DNA from: Tetraselmis striata
Lineage: Eukaryota > Chlorophyta > Chlorodendrophyceae > Chlorodendrales > Chlorodendraceae
Reading direction: 5' to 3'
Length of the DNA: 64,000 bases
Assembly: GCA_006384855.1 (NCBI GenBank)
Contig: VCJN01003171.1
Coordinates: 124,001-188,000 of the forward strand
Shown here: piece after piece, positions 44,676 through 55,290 of the stretch
Position numbering within the stretch: the first letter of the stretch is position 1
How the letters are laid out: every line of letters begins with the position of its first letter
Position numbers and translations under genes: made by a program
The notes under the pieces: generated by a model
The model's input: only the letters and a program-made list of their open reading frames with translations
Databases searched by the model: none
What the model was told of the DNA's origin: nothing

Positions 44676-45135
44676 CTAGGGCCCCACACACGGAATGCTC
44701 GCCGAGAACAATGAACGTCCAAAAAATGCCCCGAAACCGCCAGTGCTGAAACCGTCGCCGCAACCGGATGCTGCCCAATATGGTGGCTATTTCAGCTCAA
44801 ATCATGGTGGCATAGTGGACTATATATAGCTAGCTAGCTCATGGTATGATTTACAGCTCGAAACGTGGCAATTGCTATCCGAGTATATATTTGCTGCCGC
44901 TCCATGGCGCACACCGCCGTAGTGTTTACCGCACAATATGGCAGTGCATGTTTACCACCAACCCAAAAGTGCGCAGGTAGAATCTGTTCTCGGGGGTCGC
45001 TAGAAAATATATATCAGCACATACAAACATTGGGGGGGGGGGGGGGACTAGGGCCCCCACACACGGAATGCTAGCCGGGAACAACGCAGGTCCAAAAATG
45101 CTCCGAAACCACTGCTGAAACCGTCGCCGCAGAGC
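44637..45135 (+). repeat. Two copies of a G-tract unit (G39 and G15)
   Basis: CATATACAAAC-A-TT followed by G39 (44637-44675) and by CTAGGGCCCC, ACACACGGAATGCT, CCGAAACC and GCTGAAACCGTCGCCGCA is repeated at 45015-45132 with G15 (45032-45046). The unit is about 130 bp and the copies are about 390 bp apart. The homopolymer length differs strongly between them. Confidence 0.8.
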
Positions 45136-45711
45136 ACCGCACGGCCGCTGCGTCGCTGGGACATCACCCAGTGGTTATGCTGTCGGCATGTGCAAAGGGC
45201 TGGCGGGGCAATATCTCGGCGGCAGCAAGCGGCGATGCGTGTTGCACGCTGAATTTGCTGCGAAATCAAGAATTCATTACACGGAATGATGGAACTGCCA
45301 CCGCAACGCATCGCACGGCCGCTCATGCGTTTCCGGGACGACTCTCAACATAGTTAGTATCCAAAACCAGCACTACAACAGCCGCACCAAGCCCGAAGCA
45401 CCGCCAAGTGCCCTCTGCCGGGTCGCCAGGGCACTACTCGACGCTTGTTATTCTCTCAAATGTGTTCCACCCCTCCATCCCCATGTTAGTGGCTTACCAT
45501 AGGCGGTTGGGGTGGGGGAGAAGCATGGTGCATCGCGTTCTTGTTGGAAGTGCATGCCGCATGTCACAATGAATTACATTGTATGCCGCAGTACATCAAG
45601 TACTAGAAAATTAGTACAAACAAACCGGCGGAGGCGCTCAAAATGGAGGGGGTGTGTGACCTAAGCCAGGTCATTTTGTCGGAATGGCCTTATATATGTA
45701 CCGTATAATTG

Positions 45712-46042
45712 TCACACTGTCAACATAACCTCCGAGCATGTCGCCGTCGGGCCGAACCCCGTCGCTTTCCTCCACGACGGCTTGAACTGACGCACGTTGT
45801 CGATGCCGACGCATACTGACAGAACGCCACTACCAATCAGTTTCAGGGGCATGGTGGGGATGCCTGCGGTGAGACTGGGTGTTGTGATGCCCAATGGCGG
45901 CCGCGGCTAGGGTTATGCGGCGGGTGATGTCGAATGGAGCTTCTAAAACCGACGTGGCGTCGCCGAGGATAGCGCCCACGCAAACATGGGGCCGGGCGCG
46001 GCCGTACGCGCGCGTCTCAACGGCTTCTCCAGTACAGTACAA
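45712..46042 (-). pseudogene. Broken ORF of unknown family
   Basis: Two minus-strand frames (46042-45830 and 45894-45712) join by a single frame change into one conserved-looking stretch: VLEAPFDITRRITLAAAA then TPSLTAGIPTMPLKLIGSG, VLSVCVGIDNVRQF. The regular amphipathic sequence suggests a former coding region, probably of a mobile element. Not recognised. Confidence 0.3.
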
Positions 46043-46088
46043 AGTACTGTTTGGGATTCAGCATCTTGTTTTGCCAATATCCGGTCTT

Positions 46089-46089
<1 letters not shown>

Positions 46090-46122
<33 letters not shown>
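46090..46122 (+). repeat. C33 homopolymer
   Basis: An uninterrupted run of 33 C in intergenic or transposon-derived DNA, followed by TTTTCTGACGG. Nearby 46160-46215 resembles the GCAACCCGCC(C)AAAGGCGG end blocks of the RT element. Confidence 0.9.
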
Positions 46123-46409
46123 TTTTCTGACGGAGAAAAATGCAGCTAAAACAACAAATCAAGGCTTGATGGCCTAAAAGATCAATAAAGCAACCCGCCC
46201 AAAGGCGGCCTCGCGCCTTAACCACTTAAAGGCGCTACTAGTACCGGGTGTTGGTGCCTCGCTCATCCGGCTATCCCAGCAATCATACCAGGGCAGGGGT
46301 AATCCTAATAACCTTATATAATCCTACTATATATCATCCCCACTGGTCGTAGCGACTATCCGTAGTCGCTACTATATTTCATCGTTTCATCGGGCGATTA
46401 CTCGCGTGC

Positions 46410-46580
46410 CAGGCGACCGAGGAGCTGGCGGCCAAGGAGGCGGCGCTGGCAGAGAAAGCGGCAGCTCTGGCGCAGCTGGTGGGCGAGTCGGCCAAGCTGC
46501 GCCAGACGGCTCCTCGCCAGGAGAGCGAGCTCGCCGAGAAGGAGTTCGACATCAGGCAGCGGCAGGCGCAGGCAAAGCAG
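46410..46580 (+). other. Possible orphan exon encoding a coiled coil
   Basis: After an acceptor-like CGTGCCAG, the plus strand reads ATEELAAKEAALAEKAAALA, then QLVGESAKLRQT and ESELAEKEFDIRQRQAQAKQ, a strong heptad pattern over about 57 residues. It could be an upstream exon of the gene at 46753, but no phase-consistent join was found, or the last exon of a gene cut by the transposon-rich DNA to its left. Confidence 0.35.
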
Positions 46581-46752
46581 CGAGTTGTATTACCCCGTGT
46601 CTCAGCCGGCGCCGAGACAAGTTGTGGCCGCCAGTCTGCCACGTGCCGCATGCCCACACGCACCAAAACTCAGTTCTCCGCCGCAGGTCGCAGCGGCGCA
46701 TATACACAGCTTCAAGCCGGGGACCGGCGGCACCGCTTCGCTGCTGTCGAGG

Positions 46753-49298
46753 ATGGTACTTCGGCCAGCCATTCTCAGGCTTCTCGCGCTGTTGCTGTGT
46801 GAGCTGACTTTCCCAATCGGCAGCATCGGAGGCGGCGCGCAACGGGTAGTGGGCGACCAGGCAGCCTGGGATGCAGTCTTCGCCAGCGGGACGGCGGAGG
46901 AGGTATGCCAACTTGTTTTTACCTATTCAATAATAATATCGTCCAGCAAATATGTGCGCATTTTGTGTATGTCTTTATGGATTTTGTTTTAGGGTTTGGG
47001 AGCACACAAGCAGCATTCAGATGAGGAACGCACGGGGGGTCTGGGGTTATATGCCACCGTCTGATCAATCCCTGAACTACTACCCTCTTCTCAACACGCA
47101 AGTGAGACGGCCGGCTGTACTACTGCGGTGGCAAATGGACATCATTTGGGAGGGCTCATTTGAGAGCCCATCGACCCTGCGCCGCAGGTGGTGAGAACGC
47201 CAGGGCCGACGTGGTTTGAAGGCCCGCAGGAATGGAGCGGCGTCATCCTCTACAGTGACACCGTCAACGACCGCATCAACAGGTCCCCTCACCCACCCGC
47301 GCCCCAGTCGTCTTAGGTTGTCGGGAGCTGCCGTCATGCGGCATGTGCCACTGTCATGGAATTATCACCAGGAAATATTTCTAATTTCAGCATTGGTAAT
47401 GGAGGGGCAACGCCGTGAGATAATCGTTAGCGGGGGAGACACTGTGGTTGAATAATAAGGCCAAGCTACCACGTATATTGCAGATATGACAAGCACTCTG
47501 GCAGCAGCGTGTTCAGGCGCAGCTCCGGCGGTGCACCGGCCGCTGACCTGTCCTGGATGGCCGAGCCTGGCGCCAACGGCATCGTGATCGACCATACCCG
47601 CCCTGACACCGCGTACATCTGCCAGCACGGCGCCCATGCAGTGCGTGCCGGCTGCCAATGGCGACTTGCCGTGCCCGCCTTGGAAGCTTGCATGCCCCCA
47701 CCGGCCCCTTTTTGCATGCAGAAGCAGAAGGCCAGCGAATGACCCCTCCGCGCTTGCATAGGTCTCCCGGCTGAACCTGCAGACAGGGGAGATCACCCCC
47801 TTGGCAACGCATTTCCGCGGGATACGCCTGAATGGCCCGAATGACATCGTGCTGGACGCGGCGGGGCAAAACCTCTACTTCACAGATCCGGTTTATGCGT
47901 ACCTGGAGCAGAAGCGCTTCTACGATGCAGGTGTGCGCGTCCCTAGCACGGTCAAACACGGCATGATGGGGTCATGATTGTTCTGGGTCAGACATCCAAC
48001 ATGCCGATCTCGAAAGATCTTTTGGCTGATTGTATGCGAGGACTGAAATTGACTCATCATCGTCCGGCAATATGTGTCAGTAGAGATGGTAGGGGGTAAT
48101 GAACATGTACTTGTACCTGTATACGTTGGAGACATTTTTTGCTTGAGGATCGCACGCGGCACGACAACAGCTACTCGTCAGAGTCACCTAGGGGCATTCC
48201 CGGCACATTGTGTACATGGATGATGAAGTATAATATGACACGATGACATTGCGGATGTACATAGGAAATGTCGTAGAGGCTTCTCCAGGACGGCGTTTGA
48301 AGCTGAAGCTGAAGTATAGAGCCCGCGACATATGCCTGTAGTTCATTAGTACTTGCTGTATATACTGATTTTGCGCTCCCCTGTCGCGCCCAGCCTACCT
48401 TGATGATGAGTGCGACAAAAATCTGGGCGTGAAGGGCGTCTACCGGCTGCCGGTGAATGGCACTGAGGCCAACCTGCAATTGCTGGATGGACTCCGCCTG
48501 CAACGCCCCAATGGACTCGCGCTGTCGCCAGACGGGGAGCGCTTGTTTGTGGGTGAGTGTTGCCAGGGTGACCACCTGAAGGCCTGCCAGCAGGGCACAG
48601 TGCGTTACCATGCCTACGAGCTGCGGCCCGGCGGGGGTGGCGCCGAACACCTGGCGGAGGTGTCCTTCCGTCTGGAAGGGCCCAGCGCACAGGCTGGTTG
48701 TGCGGACGGCTTCAAGGTGGGTGAGGCAACAAGACGTGAATCAATGCCGTCCTTTTCGTATTAGCATTCAAACTATCATCCAAAGGCGCATGCTCCATCC
48801 GTGCTTGCCACTGTATCCTACTGGTGTTCTCCAACCTGCTTGTCTGATTGTCTCTCCACAGCATTGAACCAATACCCCCCCCCCCCCCCCCCCCCCCCAA
48901 TTCACCAATCGGTATGTTTTCAAAAGGTGCACCCAGCCACAGGGCTGCTTGTGGGCTCATGCGCCAGCGGCATCTGTGTTGTTCGGGTGGACCCAGCATC
49001 ATTGAGTGGTGCAGATCCGGCACCAGCAGCTCGCGCAACTGATGCTGCTGGTGGCGGCGATGACATGAAGAAGACGCAAGCGGCCCGGGATCCAGCGTTG
49101 GGGGGTAGGCATGAAGCAGGCAAGCAGCTGGGCTTGTTGGCGCGGCTTGAGTTGGGCGAGCGGCACCCGGTGAGCAACGTGCTGTTGGCATCCGATGGCT
49201 TTCTGTACGCCACAGCGCAGGACTCTTCAGGCGACGGTGTCTTGTTGCGCATTCCTCTGCAGAAGCGTCAGGATGGCAGCCATGATGAGTTGCGGTGA
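46753..49298 (+). CDS. SMP-30/gluconolactonase-like beta-propeller protein, six exons
   Basis: Exons 46753-46902, 47188-47282, 47484-47640, 47762-47930, 48394-48716 and 48927-49298 join in phase to 421 aa. The first 25 residues (MVLRPAILRLLALLLCELTF) look like a signal peptide or anchor. Family blocks in order: TWFEGPQEW with VILYSDTVNDRI (EGP-W and SD blade), GANGIVIDH, YICQHGA, RLNGPNDIVLD (the NGPND metal/active-site block), LYFTDP, RPNGLALSPDGERLFVGE, and a last blade with VHPATGLLVGS. These match the SMP-30/gluconolactonase/LRE region, calcium-dependent lactonases and related esterases; Glu 72-type and Asn/Asp ligands are at the expected motifs. A lactonase or aryl-esterase role outside the cytosol is inferred. 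The strictosidine-synthase family is a related alternative. Intron 5 has a C24 run (48875-48898). TGTAA lies at 49675. The start may lie further upstream. Confidence 0.8.
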
Positions 49299-49881
49299 TG
49301 CGGAAGATATTATGTGTCAACTCTTCACAGTCTGCACCTCATGCCCAAAGCAACCGCACAGCCAATTTTGCGCCAACAGTGTCCGGCCAGCAACTGATCC
49401 ATGGGGGTGACATGGATGGCTGCCGTAGTTCCAGCAGAGTCAAGAACTTAGTCCAGCTTGTATATAAGGCGAGGCGTGTTGGGTTGAGAGAGCTCGTGCG
49501 TGCTGCACAGCTGTCAGCACATCATGGCAGTGAAATGCTGCCAGGGTGTGGAGAATATAGTGCACGAAATGCCTGTGGCTGCTGCCTCTGCGGTAGTCAT
49601 GTTCCACTGGCAAGACATGCTCCATCGCCGAATGAAATCTTGACACACATTCATTAAAGGCCAATCTCAGCCAGTGTAACATCTCTTTCTCATCTGGCTT
49701 GCATACATTTTGCAACACGCGATGGAACATTGGCTCAAAATAGTTCGGACGGCACCTTGGCTGTGCATTACAGCGCCAAGCCTGATGCACAGTTAGATGC
49801 TCCGGACATTGGGAAAGTGGTTGTCCAAACCGCACGAGCAGCGATGGGGGTCAATAGAGGTTCTAGATGGCGAGGGGAAAT

Positions 49882-51161
49882 TTAGTGCTTGACAATGAAC
49901 CAGACCTTCTTCACCGTCTCAATGATGTCCCAGTGGCCAGACCAGCCCTTGGGCAGCACCACGGTGTCGCCAGGCCCGCAGCGCCGCGCAGAGCCATCCG
50001 CGTTGGTGAGGAAGAACACGCCCTCCAGCACGAAGAACATCTCCGTCTCCTTCTTGGAGCTGGCCCAGCTGCCGGGCGTGCAGGTCCAGTACCCGGCGCT
50101 GGTGGGGCCGACGTTGTACATCGGCGCACCCCCCTGCGCGGGGGAGCTGCCGTGCAGCGCGTCCTGTCGCACCTTGAGCTGCCCCACCTTGGCCTGCAGC
50201 TCTGCCAGCGACATGACCTCCGGCGTCTTGGCGGCGCCGGGGACGTCGGCGTGGTCCAGCGTGAGCCAGACCTTGCGGATGCGCTGCTGGATGTCCCAGC
50301 GGCCGTACCAGTGCTTTGGCAGCACCACCGTGTCCCCCGGGCCAAAGGGGTGCTGTGTGCCATCCGGGTCGGTGACACAGCCGTGGCCGGACAGCACATA
50401 GAAAGCCTCCGTAGTGGGGCGCGCTGTGGGCGAGTTCCAGCCGCCCTCAGTGCAGGCCCAGGAGCCAACGGAGATGGCGCCCTGTTGCAGCGCACGCGTA
50501 AAGTCCTCTGGTGTGCCCCAGTCGGTGTTCTTGCGTGGCCCCTTCGGCGTCAGCTGGTCCACCGCAAAGTCAGAGATCGGCGCATATAGGAACCTGGGAC
50601 ACCAGCGCGGCGGGAGTAAGGCGGCATGCTCTGCAGCGACATTTGGTGTCTCCCACTTGACTCTCCCTTCACCACCGCTGTACCCCACTCTCTTCCGCCA
50701 CCAAAACAGGGGGGGAGCTCACTTGATGCTAGACGAAGCACTGGCGCCGTCGCTAGGAGCCGCAGCGAGGGCGCTTCGAGCAGTCGGGGAAGCTGCAGGT
50801 GTGACGCCGCCGCCGAGCAATGGAGGGAGCCCCTGCAACGACGTCAATTTATTTCTGACGATCGCTAGCAGTTGGTATTATTTGTGCCGACAGTCAAATT
50901 GGACAATTGCCGGCGGACAACTGCGCCAATTGCGAGGAGCGGTGCGGTCTCGCCAGTCGCTGCACTCACCTTGGACATCCGTGAGCGCTCCATGAACTCT
51001 ACCTGATCCTGGCTGAGGCCAGCATACTCCACAGGTGCCGCGGTGGCGCGAACGAGCCCGCGGCGGCCAACAGGCGCGCGCGATGACGGCCGGCTGGCGC
51101 GGAATTCCCGCGCTGGGGCGATGCAGGGCCTCATAACTGAGGAGCTCAGGCTGGAGGCCAT
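49882..51161 (-). CDS. Tandem cupin_3 (DUF861) protein with organelle transit peptide
   Basis: Exons 51161-50970, 50832-50723 and 50593-49882 join in phase to 337 aa. The first about 40 residues (MASSLSSSVMRPCIAPAREF...) are Ser/Arg/Ala-rich, a likely plastid transit peptide. Two cupin_3 domains follow in the C-terminal 235 residues: the first with TTEAFYVLSG, FGPGDTVVLPKHWYGRWDI and KVWLTLDH, the second with TPGSWASSKKETEMFFVLEG, CGPGDTVVLPKGWSGHWDI and KKVWFIVKH at the very end. The repeated GDTVVLPK-W-G-WDI blocks show an internal duplication. DUF861 cupins are found in bacteria, algae and plants; ureidoglycine-related and EutQ-like proteins are relatives, but no reaction can be assigned. 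The classic cupin metal histidines are not obvious. Exon 2 acceptor was chosen on phase among two candidates. It converges with the lactonase-like gene. Confidence 0.82.
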
Positions 51162-51932
51162 ATCTCGCAGAATGGCGGCGCCTGGAGCTTGGGCTGGCGC
51201 TGACTGGTGGGATGAGAGGAGGTGGAAACCGCAGGGGAATTCACACCTGCGTTGCTAGGGTGGGGGCATGGGGCGGCGGGGAGTCCCACCACCGCTGCTG
51301 ATAGCGCGCTTCTAGCGCGGAGCCGCTGCAAGGTGTGCCAGCTCGGCTGCCAGCCAGGCGTACTATACAAGTAGTTGCACCTCGATTGAATATTATACCC
51401 GGTACTTCCTTTCCGTTGATGTACCTGTAAAGGCAGGCTGCAGCACGATATAAATCATTAGTCATCGCTACAGCACTAAACAAACTACTGTACACGGGAA
51501 TTCGACATGTGACATTATGATGATGATGCAGCACAGCAGCATCAGGCGGGGACAGCAGCATGCATCACACATGGTCATTCCAGGGTATGGCCTTAGGTCT
51601 TCCAGCTCCAACAGCGAAGGGGGGCCGTCGGAGGGATGCTTGCAAGACTGAAGTGCTACTTGTGCCCTGGAATACATCAGGTACGTTACTAGGGGCAGCG
51701 TTATATGCTGCATGCAGTCCCTAACGAACTGGCTTGTCAGAAGCCTTCAATTACTGTCGGCGCAGGGCTCGTTCGTACAGGCGAGGGCAGCCGAGGAGGC
51801 AGGGGGTGACAGCCCGCCACCGCCATTAACTGGGGAGGGGGAGGGGGAGCGAACGGATTCCTGGGGACTACAGCGCACCTCGGACGCTTTCTCGGCCCGC
51901 GTAGGGTGGGCTGCCACTTCAGTGCGAACGGC
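51162..51932. promoter_or_regulatory. Divergent intergenic region, cupin gene / Lys-Ser-rich gene
   Basis: 771 bp between divergent starts, expected to hold both promoters. Nothing sharper than short direct repeats was found. Confidence 0.3.
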
Positions 51933-52907
51933 ATGGCGGGGGGCAATAGCAGTGACAGCAGCAGCGATGACAAGGCGCGTGGCGGCAGCAGCCACTCCAT
52001 CAGCAGCTCCCCGGACAGTGACAGCGACACAGGTGTGCCATACTGTGCCCCTTGATGCTCCGTTGGCTGGAAAACCCGGGAGTGGCAGGTGGCAGAGGGA
52101 GTGATGTGCTGAAGCTGGGCAGGGCCGATGCTGCACCTCGCGGGCCGTGTGAATATGGGGTGAGCAGGGCAGATCCGCACGGGCGCTGCAGGCGGCACGG
52201 CGGCAGAGGGAGGTGGCTGTTCTGGGGGCGCCGACAGTAAAAAGAGTGGCCGCAAGGACAGAGACAAGGACCGGAAGGAGCGCAAAAAGAAGAAGAGCCG
52301 AAAGGTGGGTGAGCCCTGGCATGTTAACCGGCCTGTCCACCCGTGCAGGGGAGGGGCCCCTGGGGCACGGTCTGATTGCCTTACTGCAGTGACCATGTGC
52401 ACGCCACGCACTGCAGGAGGAGAAAAAACTGACAAAAGATAAGAAGGTGGGGCACATGCGGCTTGTGCTTTGATCATCCGCGCATAGCGGGTGCATGTGT
52501 AGGCGGTACACTGTATGTAAGGGACAGGAATGCCTGGAGGACATGTGCCCATACTTAGTGATAGCTGGTTGGCGGCTGCATGAGGAGGTCAACGTGAGCT
52601 GGGTAGTCAGTTTATATTCCCATCGGATGCTGCTCCGCAGAAATCCAAGAAGCGGAGCCGTGGCGACGATGATGATGGCAGCAAGAGGAGTGCTGTATCG
52701 GGCAAGAAGGTGATCTCGCCCCGCCATCCCTGGCCCCTTCCGAATGATCGTAGGTCGAAGTGGTAAAACTGCCAAGCCGTAACTGCCAATTGACATAGGA
52801 CCGAATGCCACTGCCAGATCAAGCTGAAGGTGCACAAGACAAAGGAAGACAAGCGCCGGGAGAAAGCGCGTGATCACATGCTTGAGATGCTAAATTCCAG
52901 GTTTTGA
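51933..52907 (+). CDS. Small Lys/Ser/Asp-rich, probably nuclear protein, five exons
   Basis: Exons 51933-52032, 52192-52304, 52417-52446, 52641-52709 and 52818-52907 all join in phase to 133 aa. The N-terminus is Ser/Asp/Gly-rich (NSSDSSSDDK), the middle strongly basic (KSGRKDRDKDRKERKKKKSR; KKSKKRSR; acidic DDDD), and the C-terminus is a compact, more ordered segment: IKLKVHKTKEDKRREKARDH then MLEMLNSRF and stop. The basic runs would serve as nuclear localisation signals, and the composition resembles splicing- or chromatin-associated small proteins. I do not recognise the family. The conserved-looking C-terminus is the part to search with. TGTAA occurs 36 bp past the stop (52943). Five clean in-phase junctions make the gene model credible even without homology. 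It converges with the gene at 53216. Confidence 0.65.
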
Positions 52908-53215
52908 TGGGTGGATGGGCAGAGCGCAGGCCAGGATATGGTTGTAAGTCCCTTTCGGCAGCCCATGGCATTTCCAGAAGAAAGCGTTGTTACAGCAGGG
53001 GGCGTGTTATTTGTGTCTTGTTCCAGTGAAAGAATGGGGTTGTTAATGGCCAGCATTGCTGTCTGAATAATGACATTTCTGCAGCATGGCGTCGGATCGA
53101 TAACTCAAACATGTGTGGTGCCCTCAGAGAAACTTTATTCTACCTACCCTTGTGTACTACCTCTATTTCTACATAATACATGCCATCATATGCAGTGGAC
53201 CTGTTGCGGTTTACT

Positions 53216-53711
53216 CTATCGGTTCCAGGCTTCGATGAACTGCTGGTCCAATGGGACCCCTTCGCACACCCGCGTGAGAGAATAGTGCGTGCACTTGCAG
53301 TCGCCGCCAACCTTTTGGGTGGTTTTCAGGAGGAAGCAGCCCGCCGGACCGCTGCCTCGCGACTGGACGACCATCCCCCAGTAGCTGGTTTCCGAGACGC
53401 CCCCGGTACATGGCTCAGCGCCGAGTTCCTCCTCGTCATCGCAGTCACCAACTAGGCCTTCTTTCAGCAGGTCGTCAAATATGCCAGTGGCGCACTGCAG
53501 CCGCGCCCGCTCGCGGTCACACGGGGGCAGCCCAGCGCTACGGTTTGGGCACGTGAAGCCATCCGACACGCGGTGAACGAACATAAGGGTGTCGGCCACG
53601 CCGAGATCGTCTGACTTCGCAAGCTCCGAGAAGGCCTAGCAAAATCAACAAAGTTCAGGTTAGTAAGTCTAAAGCACCGCCAGGACGAGACTGCTTATAC
53701 CCCCGGGGGGG

Positions 53712-53744
<33 letters not shown>

Positions 53745-54446
53745 CGGGGGCGGGGGCGGAAGGAGGGTTTTCGCGTGAAAGAGATTTGAAATCTATTTGG
53801 CAAAGTTGAAAAAGAAATTAGAATGTCGTATTAAGCGGAATGATGCGATACTCCGGAGCTTACGAAGGACGAAATATAGCCGCTGATTCAGTCTGATCTG
53901 ATGTTTTAAAATCTCGGAAAGGTGGCGGCGCGTTGAGTCGGGGGAGAAGGGCCGGGGGAAGAGGGGCCGCACCTTGACGTCTCGAGTCATCTCCTCCGTG
54001 AACGCGCGCCTGGCAAACTGTGTGCGCCGACCGGAGCGTCCCTCGTAGACAGCTTGCACGAAGGGCGCAGTTCCAAGATTGGTGACCACGTCTCGCAGGC
54101 AGAATTCGAACCAGCTGGGCAGCGCACGAGCCGCGGAGCGGTGCACCGGCTGCGCATAGGTTGACAGGCCGCCTTGACCACCCCGGCCGTACGCTGCGAG
54201 GACGATACGACAGCTGCGCCGACCATGTCCACTGCTTCCCCATACCTTTTCCATGCGCCGAGAGAACTCCGAAACCCTGCTGGATCGACCGCTAGAGCTG
54301 GCGCGCCTATGGCTCAGAGTCCGGGCGGTTGTGCCGTTGGGCGCGCCAGAGAGTCGGCCTTCGCCCCGGGCATGTAGCCGCTCACTCGTAGCCAGACACA
54401 CCACACCACCCGCCAGCGGCGTAGAGAATAGCCGCGCGGCAGACAT
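53216..54446 (-). CDS. Conserved organelle-targeted protein of unknown function, two exons
   Basis: Exons 54446-53973 and 53635-53216 join at phase 0 to 297 aa. The N-terminus MSAARLFSTPLAGGVVCLAT and the following Ser/Arg/Thr-rich 60-80 residues look like a transit peptide. The mature part has LPSWFEFCLRDVVTNLGTAP (exon 1), then AFSELAK, ADTLMFVHRVSDGFTCPN, YWGMVVQS, GCFLLKTTQ and CKCTHYSLTRVCEGVPLDQQ (exon 2). Conserved-looking Cys, His and Trp-Gly positions suggest a folded enzyme-like or metal-binding domain that I recall in plant and algal proteins without a known role, but I cannot name it. The intron contains a G32 run (53713-53744). A complement of TGTAA at 52990 lies downstream. An alternative start at the in-frame Met near 54256 would remove the transit peptide. 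Confidence 0.68.
53713..53744 (+). repeat. G32 homopolymer in the intron of the unknown organelle protein gene
   Basis: 32 uninterrupted G on the plus strand, a C32 run on the sense strand, about 75 bp before the acceptor at 53636. Confidence 0.9.
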
Positions 54447-54809
54447 GTCAGCGTGATGGAACAGCCCTTTGATGATCGTGGGTGGCCAAGCAACCACGAG
54501 CAACTCCCGTAGGTCGAAGGGGCTGGCGACGGGGCTGGAGGGCTGGAGGGCTGGAGGGGCTGCCTGTACAAACTGTGACCGCGAGGACTTGTAATGTAAC
54601 GATTCCCCGCACCGCCTGTACTTTGGGCCGACGACGGGTGAGGACAGCACGCGCGGGGGGCTGACCCTCTGAAGCTTGTGTCGGGCGCGCCGCGGCGGTG
54701 ACAGGAGCATATGCCAGCCACGCGCGAGCAGGTTTATTAGATTGCCACGATATCCATCTAGTGCCAGGTTGTGACACCCTTCTGTCTTTCTGACTACCGC
54801 CAGTACCCG

Positions 54810-54850
54810 GCACCAGTACTGGTGTGAATTACAAAAGTGCTGGTCGTTAA
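54810..54850 (-). repeat. Relic of the RT-element 3' end
   Basis: TACTGGTGTGAATTACAAAA here matches the terminal motif at 21.6-21.8 kb and 40.49 kb. Confidence 0.55.
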
Positions 54851-55290
54851 AACCCACTACTGTACCGCGCGCTAACAGCAGCATCGTTCACTGGTACGCG
54901 GTACGAGCAGCAAGAGCAGCGACTGCTAAAATCCAGGTACATGTAGGGGTGCGCAACACCCAGGGGACCCATTTTCTTGCTGTACAGGCGGTGCTGGTAC
55001 GAGTAAAGAAGAAATTCACACTACTACGGATGGGTACAGGTATGAGTTAATACCTGGCAGGCTGGCACAAGGGATCCCGGTATTTCAAAGATGAGTCTGG
55101 TTTTGCCAATAACATCGCGCAGGCTATTTACACTCACAAGAACCGAAATTGGCAGCGGAAGGTTTAAAAGTGAAAATATTAAGCGTGGAGGGAAAACGGA
55201 GTCAGAGGGGGGGGGGGGGGGGGGCTGCGTGTAACGCAGCGAAAACTGGAAGATGGCAGGCTCGTTCAGCTGTTATGGCTGTTTTCATGT

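Noticed and set aside
46753..49298. Strictosidine synthase assignment
   Set aside because: The fold is related, but EGP, NGPND and FTDP blocks fit SMP-30/gluconolactonase better.
51737..52877. Minus-strand ORFs of 271 and 376 aa
   Set aside because: They lie opposite the five in-phase exons of the Lys/Ser-rich gene, start and end arbitrarily and show no family pattern.
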